DNA of 64,000 nucleotides from Jeotgalibacillus marinus (GCF_040801915.1 NZ_JBFMIA010000001.1:62001-126000), one strand, 5' to 3'; shown: positions 34,272 to 43,372, counted from the stretch's first letter. A program made the numbers and translations. The notes: generated by a model from the sequence alone, not told the origin.

Positions 34272-34847
34272 TTATATTTTATTTTGAGATTTTTTCTGTT
34301 GGTCAATCATCTTTTGCAAACGTAAATATTGCACCGCATAAGCCGTTTTCGCATCAAAAATTCGTTGATCAACTAGACACTCCTCAGCCTCTTCAAGTGT
34401 TAGTTCATAGAGTTCAACAAATTCATCTTCGTCTGTACCCTTAGCATTTTGAATCTTATATAAATTATTTGCAACAAAAACATGAACAAGCTCATCTGCA
34501 AATCCAGGTGACGTGTAAAACGAAATTAAATGTGTTAGTGTCTCACTGCCATAGCCCGTTTCCTCTTCTAGTTCACGTGCAGCTGTTATAACAGGCTCTT
34601 CACCTGGCTCAAGTTTCCCCGCAGGAATTTCTAAAATGGAACGTTCCAATGCTTTACGATATTGCTCAACCATAATCAGCTTATCGTCATCTGTCAGCGC
34701 AATCACACAAACCGCACCTGGATGCTTGATAATTTCACGCGTGGAAGTTTTCCCGTTTGGCAATGCTACTTTTTCAACTTGTAAATTGATAATTCGCCCT
34801 TCAAACAAAACCTCTTTTTCAATCGTCTTTTCTTCAAACCTGTTCAT
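34272..34847 (-). CDS. nudF: ADP-ribose pyrophosphatase NudF
   Basis: Nudix hydrolase cleaving ADP-ribose to AMP and ribose-5-phosphate. 191 residues with the full Nudix box GKLEPGEEPVITAARELEEE (then TGYG) and the downstream proline-containing loop FYTSPGFADE that defines the ADPR branch. The ATG at 34845-34847 has GGAGGTCATT upstream; 21 further codons to the left of it are not used. Matches B. subtilis NudF (YqkG). Confidence 0.95.
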   Translation of the reverse strand: MNRFEEKTIEKEVLFEGRIINLQVEKVALPNGKTSTREIIKHPGAVCVIALTDDDKLIMVEQYRKALERSILEIPAGKLEPGEEPVITAARELEEETGYGSETLTHLISFYTSPGFADELVHVFVANNLYKIQNAKGTDEDEFVELYELTLEEAEECLVDQRIFDAKTAYAVQYLRLQKMIDQQKKSQNKI

Positions 34848-34979
34848 ATGTAATGACCTCCTTCTTCTTTCATACTTATTGTACCAATTGTTTAAGGTCT
34901 TATGTTCCACATGTTCTTGTTTGAAGGTGAGAACGAGAATACAATAATATCTACAGGTAGTTATAAAGGAGATGATCAG

Positions 34980-35906
34980 ATGGAAAAACGAAAAATTGGA
35001 AGTTCAACTCTTGAAAGCTCGTTGATTGGACTGGGCTGTATGTCACTTGGCACTGAGGAGAAAAAAGCACGGGAGATTATTGAAGCTGCACTTGAGAGCG
35101 GAATTACGTATTTCGATACGGCTGATTTATATGATTTTGGTGTCAATGAAAAAATAGTTGGCAACGCATTAAAAAAAGTCCGTAATGATGTTGTCATCGC
35201 ATCAAAAGTCGGTAATCGCTGGAAAAACCAAAAAGATGGGTGGACATGGGATCCTTCAAAATCCTACATAACCGAGCAAGTGAAATCGAGTTTGAAACGT
35301 TTACAGGTCGATTACATCGACCTGTACCAACTTCACGGTGGCACACTTGATGACCCAATTGATGAAACCATTGAAGCGTTTGAAACACTAAAAGAGCAAG
35401 GCTACATTAAAGAATATGGGATTTCTTCTATCCGACCAAATGTGATCAAAGAATATGCCGAACGTTCTCAAATTGCATCCAACATGATGCAATACAGCCT
35501 ACTTGATCGCCGTCCAGAAGAACAAGCCTTTCCGATTTTAGAAAAGCATAACGTTTCTGTCATGACTCGAGGACCACTTGCAAAAGGAATGCTTACAGAG
35601 AAAACATTCGAAAAAGCAAGTGAATCGATTAAAAAAGACGGCTACTTATATTATTCATATGAGTCGTTAAAAGAAACGCTTTACTCCTTGCTTGAACGTT
35701 TTAAAGAAGACCGTACAATGAATGAACTTGCTTTAAAATTTAATGCAGCTAATCCAATTGTGGGTTCGATTATTACTGGTGCAAGCTCACCAGAACAAGT
35801 GAAGTCAAATGTACGAGCGGTTAGTGGTGATCCACTTTCTAAGGAAGAGTATGAGTTGTTAAAGGCATTGACGAATGGCCGTGGTTATTCAGTGCATAGA
35901 ATTTAA
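34980..35906 (+). CDS. yqkF: Aldo/keto reductase (YqkF-like)
   Basis: NADPH-dependent aldo/keto reductase of about 308 residues. TIM barrel with tetrad residues visible: Asp in YFDTADLYDFG (with Tyr), Lys in VIASKVGNRW and His in DLYQLHGG; cofactor-binding part near the end (NPIVGSIITGASSPEQV). The ATG at 34980 has AAAGGAG upstream, and the upstream codons in frame are not family-like. Divergent from nudF, as in B. subtilis. Probably detoxifies carbonyls; the substrate is unknown. Confidence 0.92.
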   Translation: MEKRKIGSSTLESSLIGLGCMSLGTEEKKAREIIEAALESGITYFDTADLYDFGVNEKIVGNALKKVRNDVVIASKVGNRWKNQKDGWTWDPSKSYITEQVKSSLKRLQVDYIDLYQLHGGTLDDPIDETIEAFETLKEQGYIKEYGISSIRPNVIKEYAERSQIASNMMQYSLLDRRPEEQAFPILEKHNVSVMTRGPLAKGMLTEKTFEKASESIKKDGYLYYSYESLKETLYSLLERFKEDRTMNELALKFNAANPIVGSIITGASSPEQVKSNVRAVSGDPLSKEEYELLKALTNGRGYSVHRI

Positions 35907-35913
35907 GAAAATG

Positions 35914-35949
35914 AAAAGCGGTCCCGATCATTGTGGGGACCGCTTTTTT
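35914..35949 (+). terminator. Terminator of yqkF
   Basis: AAAAGCGGTCCC and GGGACCGCTTTT form a perfect 12-bp stem followed by TT. Confidence 0.9.
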
Positions 35950-35951
35950 GA

Positions 35952-36070
35952 TGTTTAGTTCTAGTAGCTTACTAGCCATCTCGAGTCATAACTCGCTCAC
36001 TGCGGTGATGAAAATACCCTCGTCAATCGGCTTATGCTGGTCAGTGCTGGACAAGCCATTTCGCTTTTCA
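35952..36070 (+). repeat. Degenerate dispersed repeat, copy 2
   Basis: Non-coding block between the convergent yqkF and yqkK genes: CTAGCCATCTCGAGTCATAA, then CTCGCTCACTGCGG, GGCTTATGCTGGTCAGTGCT and GACAAGCCATTTCGCTTTT. It aligns with copy 1 at 4471-4590 in the same order and orientation. Confidence 0.5.
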
Positions 36071-36072
36071 GT

Positions 36073-36318
36073 CTACTTTTTGTAGTCTTTCCAGTTCATC
36101 GAGCTTTCTTCAAACAATTCTTCAAATGATTTGTTTTTCTCTCGAATTCTGCGCTCTTCTTCTTTTTTCTTTTGTTCTTCTTCGCGACGTACATGCTCTT
36201 GATCAACAAGCGCTTTTTTCGTTGCTTGAAGCTTTGATAAAAGATCGCTGTCGAGGGAATCTTTTAAAGTCGCTTTACGATCATCATTTTTTTGTATAGG
36301 CTTCTTTCTTTTTTTCAT
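36073..36318 (-). CDS. yqkK: YqkK family protein (DUF3886)
   Basis: An 81-residue highly charged protein: Lys/Arg-rich start, a long predicted coiled coil rich in Glu, Lys and Arg (about 25-65), and the family end NKSFEELFEESSMNWKDYKK. Function unknown. The ATG at 36318 is nine bases from GGAGG; another two codons earlier is too close. B. subtilis yqkK lies near nudF too. Confidence 0.85.
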   Translation of the reverse strand: MKKRKKPIQKNDDRKATLKDSLDSDLLSKLQATKKALVDQEHVRREEEQKKKEEERRIREKNKSFEELFEESSMNWKDYKK

Positions 36319-36384
36319 ATACATTTCCTCCTCATCCGCTTTATTCTAACCGAAAGCGAAGGATGAACAAAGAGAATTGTGCTC

Positions 36385-37047
36385 TTAAAATGCGTCTAGT
36401 ATGACGTTATCAGACACATGAAGTTTAGGTTCAGTTGACTCCACAATATCTTCAACAGAATAGCCATTCGCAACTTCCACTAGGACAAGTCCTCTATGTG
36501 TTACATCAATAACTGCACGCTCCGTTATAATTCTATCCACTACTTTTTTCCCTGTTAGTGGTAGTGAGCAATTGCTCAAGATTTTAGATTGACCATCACG
36601 ATTTATATGCTCCATGATGACGATGATTTTTCTCGCACCATGAACCAAATCCATTGCCCCACCCATTCCTTTAATCATCTTGCCAGGAATCATCCAATTT
36701 GCAAGGTCGCCATTCTCAGAAACTTCCATCCCTCCAAGTATCGCGATGTCCACGTGTCCACCTCTAATCATGCCAAATGATTCCGCACTGTCAAAGTAAG
36801 CAGCTCCACGTACGGCCGTTACAGTTTCTTTTCCTGCATTGATCAAATCTGCATCAACTTCATCCTCTGCCGGATAGTGCCCGATACCGAGCAATCCATT
36901 TTCAGATTGCAATACAACTTCTTTATTTTCGGCTAAATGGTTGGCTACAATCGTCGGCATTCCAATTCCAAGGTTTACGTAGTCACCGTCGTTTATTTCA
37001 CGTTCTGCACGTTTTGCGATTGTTTCTCGCACCCTTTTTTTATCCAT
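36385..37047 (-). CDS. scoB: 3-oxoacid CoA-transferase subunit B
   Basis: Beta subunit of class I succinyl-CoA:3-ketoacid CoA-transferase. 220 residues with the catalytic glutamate in VLQSENGLLGIG and GDYVNLGIGMPT near the start. With ScoA it moves CoA between succinyl-CoA and acetoacetate. Last gene of the thiolase-scoA-scoB operon. ATG at 37045-37047 with AAGGAT upstream; an ATG three codons earlier sits on the site. Confidence 0.95.
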   Translation of the reverse strand: MDKKRVRETIAKRAEREINDGDYVNLGIGMPTIVANHLAENKEVVLQSENGLLGIGHYPAEDEVDADLINAGKETVTAVRGAAYFDSAESFGMIRGGHVDIAILGGMEVSENGDLANWMIPGKMIKGMGGAMDLVHGARKIIVIMEHINRDGQSKILSNCSLPLTGKKVVDRIITERAVIDVTHRGLVLVEVANGYSVEDIVESTEPKLHVSDNVILDAF

Positions 37048-37067
37048 TATAATCATCCTTTCTACGC

Positions 37068-37757
37068 TTAATTTGCTATTGTTCTGCGTTCAATTCGTTT
37101 TTCTTGCTCACCTTGAAGTAGATATTGCACGTAGATGCTTGGTGTGTGGATTTCGTTCGGATCTAGATCTCCTTTTCCCACGATCTCTTCTACTTCGGCA
37201 ACTGTTACTTTGCCAGCAGCTGCAATCATCGGATTGAAATTGCGTGCTGTTTTGCGGTAAACAAGGTTACCCATTTTATCCGCTTTCCACGCACGCACAA
37301 AGCTTATATCCGCATGCAATGCTTCTTCTAATAAATATTCTTTTCCATTAAATTCACGAATTTCTTTTCCTTCAGCAATTGGTGTACCAACGCCTGCTGG
37401 TGTGAAAAAAGCAGGGATCCCTGCTCCACCTGCACGAATTTTTTCTGCTAATGTACCTTGTGGAACAAGCTCAACTTCAAGCTCGCCAGACAAGACTTGA
37501 CGTTCAAATTCTTTGTTTTCACCAACGTATGAGCCGATCATTTTTTTTATTTGACGATTATGTAAAAGTAGCCCTAACCCCCAATCATCAATGCCGCAGT
37601 TATTTGAGATTACAGTCAAATCTTTCACACCACTGTCACGCAAAGCTAAAATCAAATTTTCCGGGATTCCACAAAGGCCGAATCCTCCGACCATAATGGT
37701 GTCTCCATCTTTCACATGTGAAACCGCTTCTTGTGCGTTTTGATAGATCATTTTCAT
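37068..37757 (-). CDS. scoA: 3-oxoacid CoA-transferase subunit A
   Basis: Alpha subunit, 229 residues, with VKDGDTIMVGGFGLCGIPENLI and the central motif GSYVGENKEFERQVLSGELE, then AGGAGIPAFFTPAGVGT. Its ATG overlaps the thiolase stop (ATGA), so synthesis is coupled. The pair equips the cell to activate or release acetoacetate. Confidence 0.95.
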   Translation of the reverse strand: MKMIYQNAQEAVSHVKDGDTIMVGGFGLCGIPENLILALRDSGVKDLTVISNNCGIDDWGLGLLLHNRQIKKMIGSYVGENKEFERQVLSGELEVELVPQGTLAEKIRAGGAGIPAFFTPAGVGTPIAEGKEIREFNGKEYLLEEALHADISFVRAWKADKMGNLVYRKTARNFNPMIAAAGKVTVAEVEEIVGKGDLDPNEIHTPSIYVQYLLQGEQEKRIERRTIAN

Positions 37758-38959
37758 CTCAGTTCCCCCTTTTCGTTTACTCGCTCAACGATGGTTGCGA
37801 CACCTTGTCCACCACCGATACATAACGTTGCAAGTCCTAATTTCGCTTCACGTTTTGTCATTTCATGAATCAATGTGACAAGAATACGCGCACCACTTGC
37901 TCCGATTGGGTGACCAAGCGCAATCGCTCCTCCGTTTACATTTAAAACCTCTTTATTAAATGACAGCTCGCGATCGACAGCGAGTGATTGTGCGGAAAAC
38001 GCCTCATTTGCTTCAATCAGCTCTAATTCATCCAATGAAACGGCTGCTTTTTTCAGTGCTTTGTTAACAGCTTCTACAGGTCCGATCCCCATAACGCTTG
38101 GATCAACTCCAGCACTCGCATTGCCTTTAATCGTAACAAGTGGCGTTAATCCAAGTTCATTCGCTTTTTCTTTCGACATCACCACAAGTGCTGCTGCACC
38201 ATCATTAATTCCTGATGCATTACCCGCAGTGACTGTGCCATCCTTTTTAAACGCAGGACGTAATTTTCCTAGCGACTCTTTCGTTGTTTCTGCTCTTGGA
38301 TACTCGTCCACTCGAAATGCGATTGGGTCCCCTTTGCGTTGCGGAATCATCACTGGCACAATTTCATCTTCAAATCGACCTTTTTCAATCGCATCAACAG
38401 CTTTTTGCTGACTGCTTGCTGAAAATTCATCTTGTTCATCCCGCGTTAGTGAATACCGATCACACAAATTTTCAGCTGTTGTACCCATATGATAATCATT
38501 GAACGCGCACCATAGACCGTCTTTGATCATGCTATCAACTAACTTTTGATCGCCCATTTTAAAGCCTTCACGCCCATTTGGAAGAAGATGTGGCGCTCGG
38601 CTCATATTTTCCATTCCACCTGCTACAATAATATCTGCATCACCCGCTAAAATAGCTTGTGTCGCTAAATGAACAGCCTTTAGACCCGATCCACACACTT
38701 TATTGATCGTCATGGCCGCTACATACGCTGGAATTCCTGCTTCAATGGATGATTGACGTGCAGGATTTTGTCCAAGCCCCGCTTGTAGCACATTCCCCAT
38801 GATCACTTCATCTATCTGTTCTGGTTGTACGCCTGCTTTTGTCACAGCTTCTTTAATTACGGTTGCCCCAAGTGTTGTTGCGCTTATTCCTTTTAGGGCT
38901 CCATTAAATGACCCAATGGCTGTTCTAGTTGCACTAACAATAACGACTTCCCTTGACAT
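37754..38959 (-). CDS. Acetyl-CoA C-acetyltransferase (thiolase)
   Basis: Thiolase II type enzyme, 401 residues: nucleophile Cys89 in TINKVCGSGLKAV, GMENMSRAPHLLP in the middle, His in GGAIALGHPIGASGARI and the second Cys in LATLCIGGGQG. It joins two acetyl-CoA or splits acetoacetyl-CoA. Start at 38957-38959 with AAGGGGGGAG upstream; 83 upstream in-frame codons belong to the intergenic region and HMG-CoA lyase antisense. A cre site lies 41 bases before the ATG. Confidence 0.94.
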   Translation of the reverse strand: MSREVVIVSATRTAIGSFNGALKGISATTLGATVIKEAVTKAGVQPEQIDEVIMGNVLQAGLGQNPARQSSIEAGIPAYVAAMTINKVCGSGLKAVHLATQAILAGDADIIVAGGMENMSRAPHLLPNGREGFKMGDQKLVDSMIKDGLWCAFNDYHMGTTAENLCDRYSLTRDEQDEFSASSQQKAVDAIEKGRFEDEIVPVMIPQRKGDPIAFRVDEYPRAETTKESLGKLRPAFKKDGTVTAGNASGINDGAAALVVMSKEKANELGLTPLVTIKGNASAGVDPSVMGIGPVEAVNKALKKAAVSLDELELIEANEAFSAQSLAVDRELSFNKEVLNVNGGAIALGHPIGASGARILVTLIHEMTKREAKLGLATLCIGGGQGVATIVERVNEKGELR

Positions 38960-38999
38960 GTTCTCCCCCCTTAAATTGCTTCCACTTACACACATTCTA

Positions 39000-39013
39000 T
39001 GAAAGCGCTTTAA
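39000..39013. promoter_or_regulatory. cre site before thiolase operon
   Basis: TGAAAGCGCTTTAA matches the cre consensus at 13 of 14 positions. It sits between the divergent thiolase and HMG-CoA lyase genes, closer to the thiolase. Confidence 0.6.
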
Positions 39014-39104
39014 TTCCTTCTTTTTCGCCATGAGAATTTCTGTTAAAATTAACTTCAGAATGTTTTTACAATAATAATTATAACAAGATAAAAAAGGGGA
39101 TGTC

Positions 39105-40004
39105 ATGATGCAATACCCAACAAATGTAACCATCATCGAAGTAGGTCCTCGTGATGGACTACAAAACGAGTCACAATTTGTACCTACTGAAACCAAAATA
39201 ACGTTCATTCAAAAACTTTGGGGTGCTGGAGTTAAAGAGATGGAAGTGACGTCTTTTGTGTCACCTAAATGGGTACCACAAATGATGGACGCCAAAGAAA
39301 TTATGAACGAGGTACGCGGGACACCTGGCACCATTGCGTTAACACCAAATAAAAAAGGAATTGACGAAGCACTTCAGGCTGGTGCAGAAGCTGTTGCCAT
39401 ATTTATTGGTGTAAGTTCCACCTTTAACGAAAAAAATATTAACCGAAAAACAGAGGAAGCGATGGAAGTACTGGTTCCCCTTATCGCTGATTTAAAAGAA
39501 CAAGGAATTTTCGTTCGTGCATGTATCTCTACTGCCTTTCACTGTCCGTATGAAGGAAAAATTGACCCACAAGATACATTGGCCCTATGCAAGCAATTTG
39601 TCGAAGCCGGAGTGAACGAATTGAGTGTGGCTGATACGATTGGAAAAGCGACACCAAGAGAATCCTTTGATCTATTTACCTTACTAAAAGAACATGTCCC
39701 AAACGTCTTGCTGACTGCTCATTTTCATGACACGCGGAAAATGGCTCTTGCAAATATTTATGCTGCGTTATTGGCTGGAGTGGACCGTTTTGACAGTTCA
39801 ACAGGTGGGTTAGGTGGTTGTCCCTTTGCTCCAGGTGCCAGCGGAAACGTTGCGACAGAAGATGTTGTGTACATGCTTCACGAAATGGGCGTCGAGACAG
39901 GGATTGACCTTGATGAACTTGTTGAAGCCATCAATATTGTTAAGCCTTATGTATCAAGAGCGTTTACTAGTGGATACTATATGAATAAATCATTAAGTAC
40001 GTAA
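39105..40004 (+). CDS. mvaB: Hydroxymethylglutaryl-CoA lyase
   Basis: Cleaves HMG-CoA to acetoacetate and acetyl-CoA, the last step of leucine breakdown. 299 residues; TIM barrel opening EVGPRDGLQNE, metal ligands in HFHDTRKMALAN and the cysteine signature GGLGGCPFAPGASGN. Divergent from thiolase-scoAB, whose enzymes use acetoacetate, so the four act in one pathway. No other leucine-degradation gene is in view. Two tandem ATGs follow AAGGGGATG. A weak stem (near 40013-40053) follows the gene. Confidence 0.94.
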   Translation: MMQYPTNVTIIEVGPRDGLQNESQFVPTETKITFIQKLWGAGVKEMEVTSFVSPKWVPQMMDAKEIMNEVRGTPGTIALTPNKKGIDEALQAGAEAVAIFIGVSSTFNEKNINRKTEEAMEVLVPLIADLKEQGIFVRACISTAFHCPYEGKIDPQDTLALCKQFVEAGVNELSVADTIGKATPRESFDLFTLLKEHVPNVLLTAHFHDTRKMALANIYAALLAGVDRFDSSTGGLGGCPFAPGASGNVATEDVVYMLHEMGVETGIDLDELVEAINIVKPYVSRAFTSGYYMNKSLST

Positions 40005-40067
40005 AAAGTTTTTAGTCTCTACTGCTATATTTTAACTAGCAGATAGACTTAAACATGAGGTGATCGT

Positions 40068-40994
40068 TTGAGAAAAAAAGGATTAGCTGTTGCCGTTAGC
40101 TGCGCTGGTGTACTAGGTGCTGCCGCTGTAGGTTTGGGTGTCTATTTTTCCAACCGAATTATGTACATGGCAACGAAAAAAGAGGACATTATTTTAGAGC
40201 GTGAAATTTCAGCTAAACGGTTAATAATGAATGAGTACAACTCCCTTCCGAAAGAAGAGGTTTGGATTCATTCACCCAATGGCTATAAAATCAAAACGGT
40301 TTTTATCCACCCTCACCCCGCAAAGCGATACGTGATCTTTTGTCATGGTGTAACGGAAAATAAAATGAACTCTGTTAAATACATGAACTTGTTTTTATCG
40401 AAAGGGTTTAATGCGGTTATTTTTGATCATAGACGACATGGTGAATCCGGAGGGAAAACAACCAGCTTTGGTTTTTACGAAAAAATTGATTTAAAAGCAG
40501 TAGTGGATGCACTTTTAGAACGTGAAGGCAAAAATGTCACCTTTGGTATTCATGGAGAATCGATGGGTGCTGCAACGACCTTGTTGTACGCAGGATCGTT
40601 GGAAGATCGTGCGAATTTCTACATTGTGGATTGTCCATTCTCTGATTTTAGTGAGCAACTAGCTCATATGTTTCAAAAAGAAAGAGAGCTCGTTCCTTCA
40701 TCAAAGCTTGCAATTCCTCTGGCAAATTTTTTTATTAAATTGCGCGACGGCTATACAATTCAATCCGTTTCGCCAAAAGAAGCGGTAAAACACATCGAAA
40801 AACCTGTGTTATTCATTCATAGTAAAGATGATAACTTCATCCCTGCTCACATGACTGAAACGCTTTACGAACTAAAAAAAGGACCGAAAAAGCTTTTTAT
40901 TGCCGAAAAAGGTGATCATGCACAATCGTATGTTGAAAATAAGGGAAAGTATAGTCAATGCGTGGATGATTTTCTAGAGGAAAACGACGTATAA
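40068..40994 (+). CDS. yqkD: Alpha/beta hydrolase YqkD-like
   Basis: 308 residues with an N-terminal membrane anchor (about 5-27) and an extracellular-side or membrane-bound serine hydrolase domain: oxyanion CHGVTENK, nucleophile elbow HGESMGAATTL, acid in HSKDDNFIPAHM and His in EKGDHAQSYV. Starts at TTG six bases after GAGGTG. Substrate unknown. A strong terminator follows. Confidence 0.9.
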   Translation: MRKKGLAVAVSCAGVLGAAAVGLGVYFSNRIMYMATKKEDIILEREISAKRLIMNEYNSLPKEEVWIHSPNGYKIKTVFIHPHPAKRYVIFCHGVTENKMNSVKYMNLFLSKGFNAVIFDHRRHGESGGKTTSFGFYEKIDLKAVVDALLEREGKNVTFGIHGESMGAATTLLYAGSLEDRANFYIVDCPFSDFSEQLAHMFQKERELVPSSKLAIPLANFFIKLRDGYTIQSVSPKEAVKHIEKPVLFIHSKDDNFIPAHMTETLYELKKGPKKLFIAEKGDHAQSYVENKGKYSQCVDDFLEENDV

Positions 40995-40999
40995 CTGGG

Positions 41000-41049
41000 C
41001 GCTGTGCTGTTGGACCACCGTATATCGGTGATCACAGTACAGCGTTTTT
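41000..41049 (+). terminator. Terminator of yqkD
   Basis: CGCTGTGCTG pairs with CAGTACAGCG, with an inner CACCG/CGGTG stem, and TTTTT follows. Confidence 0.85.
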
Positions 41050-41050
41050 C

Positions 41051-41374
41051 TTATTTATTTTTAAATGACATCCGTCCGTTGATCGTTTGACTAGGGCTTT
41101 TCAACTGGAACATTCCTGATTGCTCAGAGTAATCAATTTTCAATTCTTTATCGTAAAAAACCATTTTTGATTTTTCTACTAAAACCTGCATGTTGTTCGT
41201 CTCGATGACTACATCTTCTTCCTCAATCACTTCATCAACATACCATAAAATCGGGACACCATTCATGACACAGCCTGTTCCTTCTGTATCATATTTTAGT
41301 TTCAAAAAACCACCCTTACCATTTATTTTTTCAAGAATTTTCTCTTTCGCTATTTCGGTTATCGTAATTTGCAT
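41051..41374 (-). CDS. yqkB: HesB-like protein (YqkB family)
   Basis: A 107-residue protein of the HesB/IscA-like fold found in bacilli as YqkB: ITEIAKEKILEKINGKGGFL, then YDTEGTGCVMNGVPILWYVD and the end LKSPSQTINGRM. Only one of the IscA cysteines is evident, so a role in Fe-S biogenesis is by family name, not shown. AGGAGG precedes the ATG. Divergent from the CDGSH gene. Confidence 0.88.
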   Translation of the reverse strand: MQITITEIAKEKILEKINGKGGFLKLKYDTEGTGCVMNGVPILWYVDEVIEEEDVVIETNNMQVLVEKSKMVFYDKELKIDYSEQSGMFQLKSPSQTINGRMSFKNK

Positions 41375-41491
41375 TATGTCGTTCCTCCTTGTGGATCATA
41401 GTATAGCACGGACGTTTAGATTATTAGCGCATCTTGCTTTTTAAAGAAAGTTCCAGTAGGATCAAGGATAGTAAGAATGGGAGGAATTAAA

Positions 41492-41707
41492 ATGGATAAG
41501 GTACAAATTAAGGTCATGGATAACGGCTCATTACGTGTAACAGGTAACGTTGAACTCGTTGATGTAGATGGCAATCGCTTCACTACAAAACCTACATTCT
41601 CATTATGCCGTTGCGGTCTCTCACAAAACATGCCATTTTGTGACGCTGCGCATAAAGGAAAGTTCGATTCTTGTGTTCGCGCAGAAAAAGCGTTGGCTGA
41701 AAAATAA
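41492..41707 (+). CDS. CDGSH iron-sulfur protein
   Basis: A 71-residue protein with one CDGSH site, read as CRCGLSQNMPFCDAAHKGKF: three cysteines and one histidine (C-x-C-x8-C-x3-H) to hold a redox-active 2Fe-2S cluster. No membrane segment. GGGAGGA precedes the ATG at 41492; codons upstream belong to that site. Function in bacteria unclear; probably electron transfer or redox sensing. Confidence 0.9.
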   Translation: MDKVQIKVMDNGSLRVTGNVELVDVDGNRFTTKPTFSLCRCGLSQNMPFCDAAHKGKFDSCVRAEKALAEK

Positions 41708-41718
41708 TATATGTACAT

Positions 41719-41748
41719 ACTCCCAGTCGATGTGGCTGGGAGTTTTTC
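41719..41748. terminator. Terminator after CDGSH gene
   Basis: ACTCCCAG / CTGGGAGT with a nine-base loop, followed by TTTTT on the plus strand. It lies between convergent genes. Confidence 0.85.
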
Positions 41749-41750
41749 AA

Positions 41751-42080
41751 TTAAGTACGCTCAACAGACCGTACCGCAGATAGTTTGATGAAACGCGTCT
41801 TCCCGGTTTTCTCAAGCAGCTCGAGCGTTTGCGTAAATGGATCAATTTTCCTCACATATCCAGAGCACTTCACATACAAGTTTCCGTCATGATAGGTCAT
41901 GTTGATCTTCACTTTTTCCTCTAAAGCAAGCACCAATACGTTGTTCCACTCTTCCATTTGCTGTTCATCCATATCCGCCTGCTGCTCGTATTGATCACTT
42001 TCTGCCCAGTTTCGTATCATTTTGACGTGCTCCGGCAACATCATGGACGTCCATTTAATCGTTCCTCGATCGCGTAGCAT
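41751..42080 (-). CDS. yqjX: YolD-like protein (YqjX)
   Basis: A 109-residue YolD-family protein: RDRGTIKWTSMMLPEHV at the start and the small beta domain VKINMTYHDGNLYVKCSGYV then DPFTQTLEL. Such proteins are co-transcribed with UvrX/YqjW-type Y-family polymerases and are thought to aid UV-damage tolerance. It starts three bases after the polymerase gene with GAGGAAGG inside that gene's end, so it shares the SOS promoter. Confidence 0.9.
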   Translation of the reverse strand: MLRDRGTIKWTSMMLPEHVKMIRNWAESDQYEQQADMDEQQMEEWNNVLVLALEEKVKINMTYHDGNLYVKCSGYVRKIDPFTQTLELLEKTGKTRFIKLSAVRSVERT

Positions 42081-42083
42081 CCT

Positions 42084-43358
42084 CTAAACCTTCCTCTCTG
42101 TTGATTTGTGTCCACCAATGAGTGTGGCTCTTCTTCTTGATGTTCCTGCTTTCGTATAGGAGATGGCCCTTAGCAATGAGGCTGAACCATAGCGTTCGCG
42201 CACTGCATCCATCGTGTAACCGAGCTTATGTTGACGATCTCGGTTTGGATTAAATAAATCCATTTGCAAGGAGTGATCAGGCACAAGATTCGTCAACGAA
42301 ATCGAAATTTTCCTGACCGGCTGTGGCTGCAGGTTTTCGCGAAGTAGCTCAAGACATAATCGGTAAAGCTCCATCGTGATCGCTGTTGGTTCGTGTAGCG
42401 AACGCGAGCGATGAAATGAATCGGCAGTTGCCAGATGACTATAGCCAACACCTAGATGCAAGGTACGCGCTGCTAAATGGTGTTGACGTGTTCTTCTTGC
42501 TACCTCTTCACACATTTCCAAAAGGACATGCTCAATTTCATGCAACTCTGTATAATCTCGAAGTAAAATTTGACTTCTCCCAAAACTAATTTGTCCATCC
42601 ATAATCGGCGCACCAATTTCCGATAAATCAATGCCATGCGCATGGTGATAGAGCTGGTTGCCCATCACGCCAAATTCGCCCTCAAGACGTTCGAGACTGT
42701 GTTGCGCCAAATCCCCCACTGAAAAAATCCCCATGCGGTTCAAACGTTTTTCCATTCTTCTACCGATTCCCCACATCGTTGACAACGGCGAAATCGGCCA
42801 AAGCTTCGTTTTGACTTCGTCGTATTTCCACTCCGCAATCCCTTTACGCTTCGCTTCAATGTCCAAACACAGTTTAGACATCAGCATATTCGGTCCTATG
42901 CCAACGGCACACGATAAACCAAATTCCCGCGTCATATCATCGGTAATGTGACGTGCTACTTCCCACGCATCTCCCCATAATCCATTTGTGCCATCAATTT
43001 TCAAAAAACTTTCATCCACACTGTAAATATGAATGGATTCTTTCGGTACATAGCGATGGAACAGCTTTGTAATTTCAGTTGAAATACGTAAATATTGCTT
43101 CATATTCGGTTCACGAAGCTCAATCCGCTCATCACTTGGAAGCTCATGTAACCTCGAACCTGTTCGAATTCCAAATTCTTTTTTTAATCGCGGTGAGGCA
43201 GCTAGGATAACACTCCCCTTTTGTTTTTCATCTCCAACAATAGCGATTCGGCACGTCAGCGGATCCTGCCCCAACTCAACGGCGGTACAGCTAGCATAAA
43301 AACTTCGCATATCCACGCACAAAATTTGATGCTTGGGCATTGTTCCATAATCAATCAT
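42084..43358 (-). CDS. yqjW: Y-family DNA polymerase (PolY2/UvrX type)
   Basis: Error-prone translesion polymerase of about 424 residues. Catalytic acidic residues in CVDMRSFYASC and IYSVDESFL, helix-hairpin-helix PLSTMWGIGRRMEKRLNRMGI, and a C-terminal little-finger domain. The ATG at 43356 has GGTGAGG before it; 19 in-frame upstream codons are not used. A LexA box lies 15 bases upstream, so it is SOS-induced. Ortholog of B. subtilis yqjW. Confidence 0.93.
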   Translation of the reverse strand: MIDYGTMPKHQILCVDMRSFYASCTAVELGQDPLTCRIAIVGDEKQKGSVILAASPRLKKEFGIRTGSRLHELPSDERIELREPNMKQYLRISTEITKLFHRYVPKESIHIYSVDESFLKIDGTNGLWGDAWEVARHITDDMTREFGLSCAVGIGPNMLMSKLCLDIEAKRKGIAEWKYDEVKTKLWPISPLSTMWGIGRRMEKRLNRMGIFSVGDLAQHSLERLEGEFGVMGNQLYHHAHGIDLSEIGAPIMDGQISFGRSQILLRDYTELHEIEHVLLEMCEEVARRTRQHHLAARTLHLGVGYSHLATADSFHRSRSLHEPTAITMELYRLCLELLRENLQPQPVRKISISLTNLVPDHSLQMDLFNPNRDRQHKLGYTMDAVRERYGSASLLRAISYTKAGTSRRRATLIGGHKSTERKV

Positions 43359-43372
43359 ACACCTCACCACCA

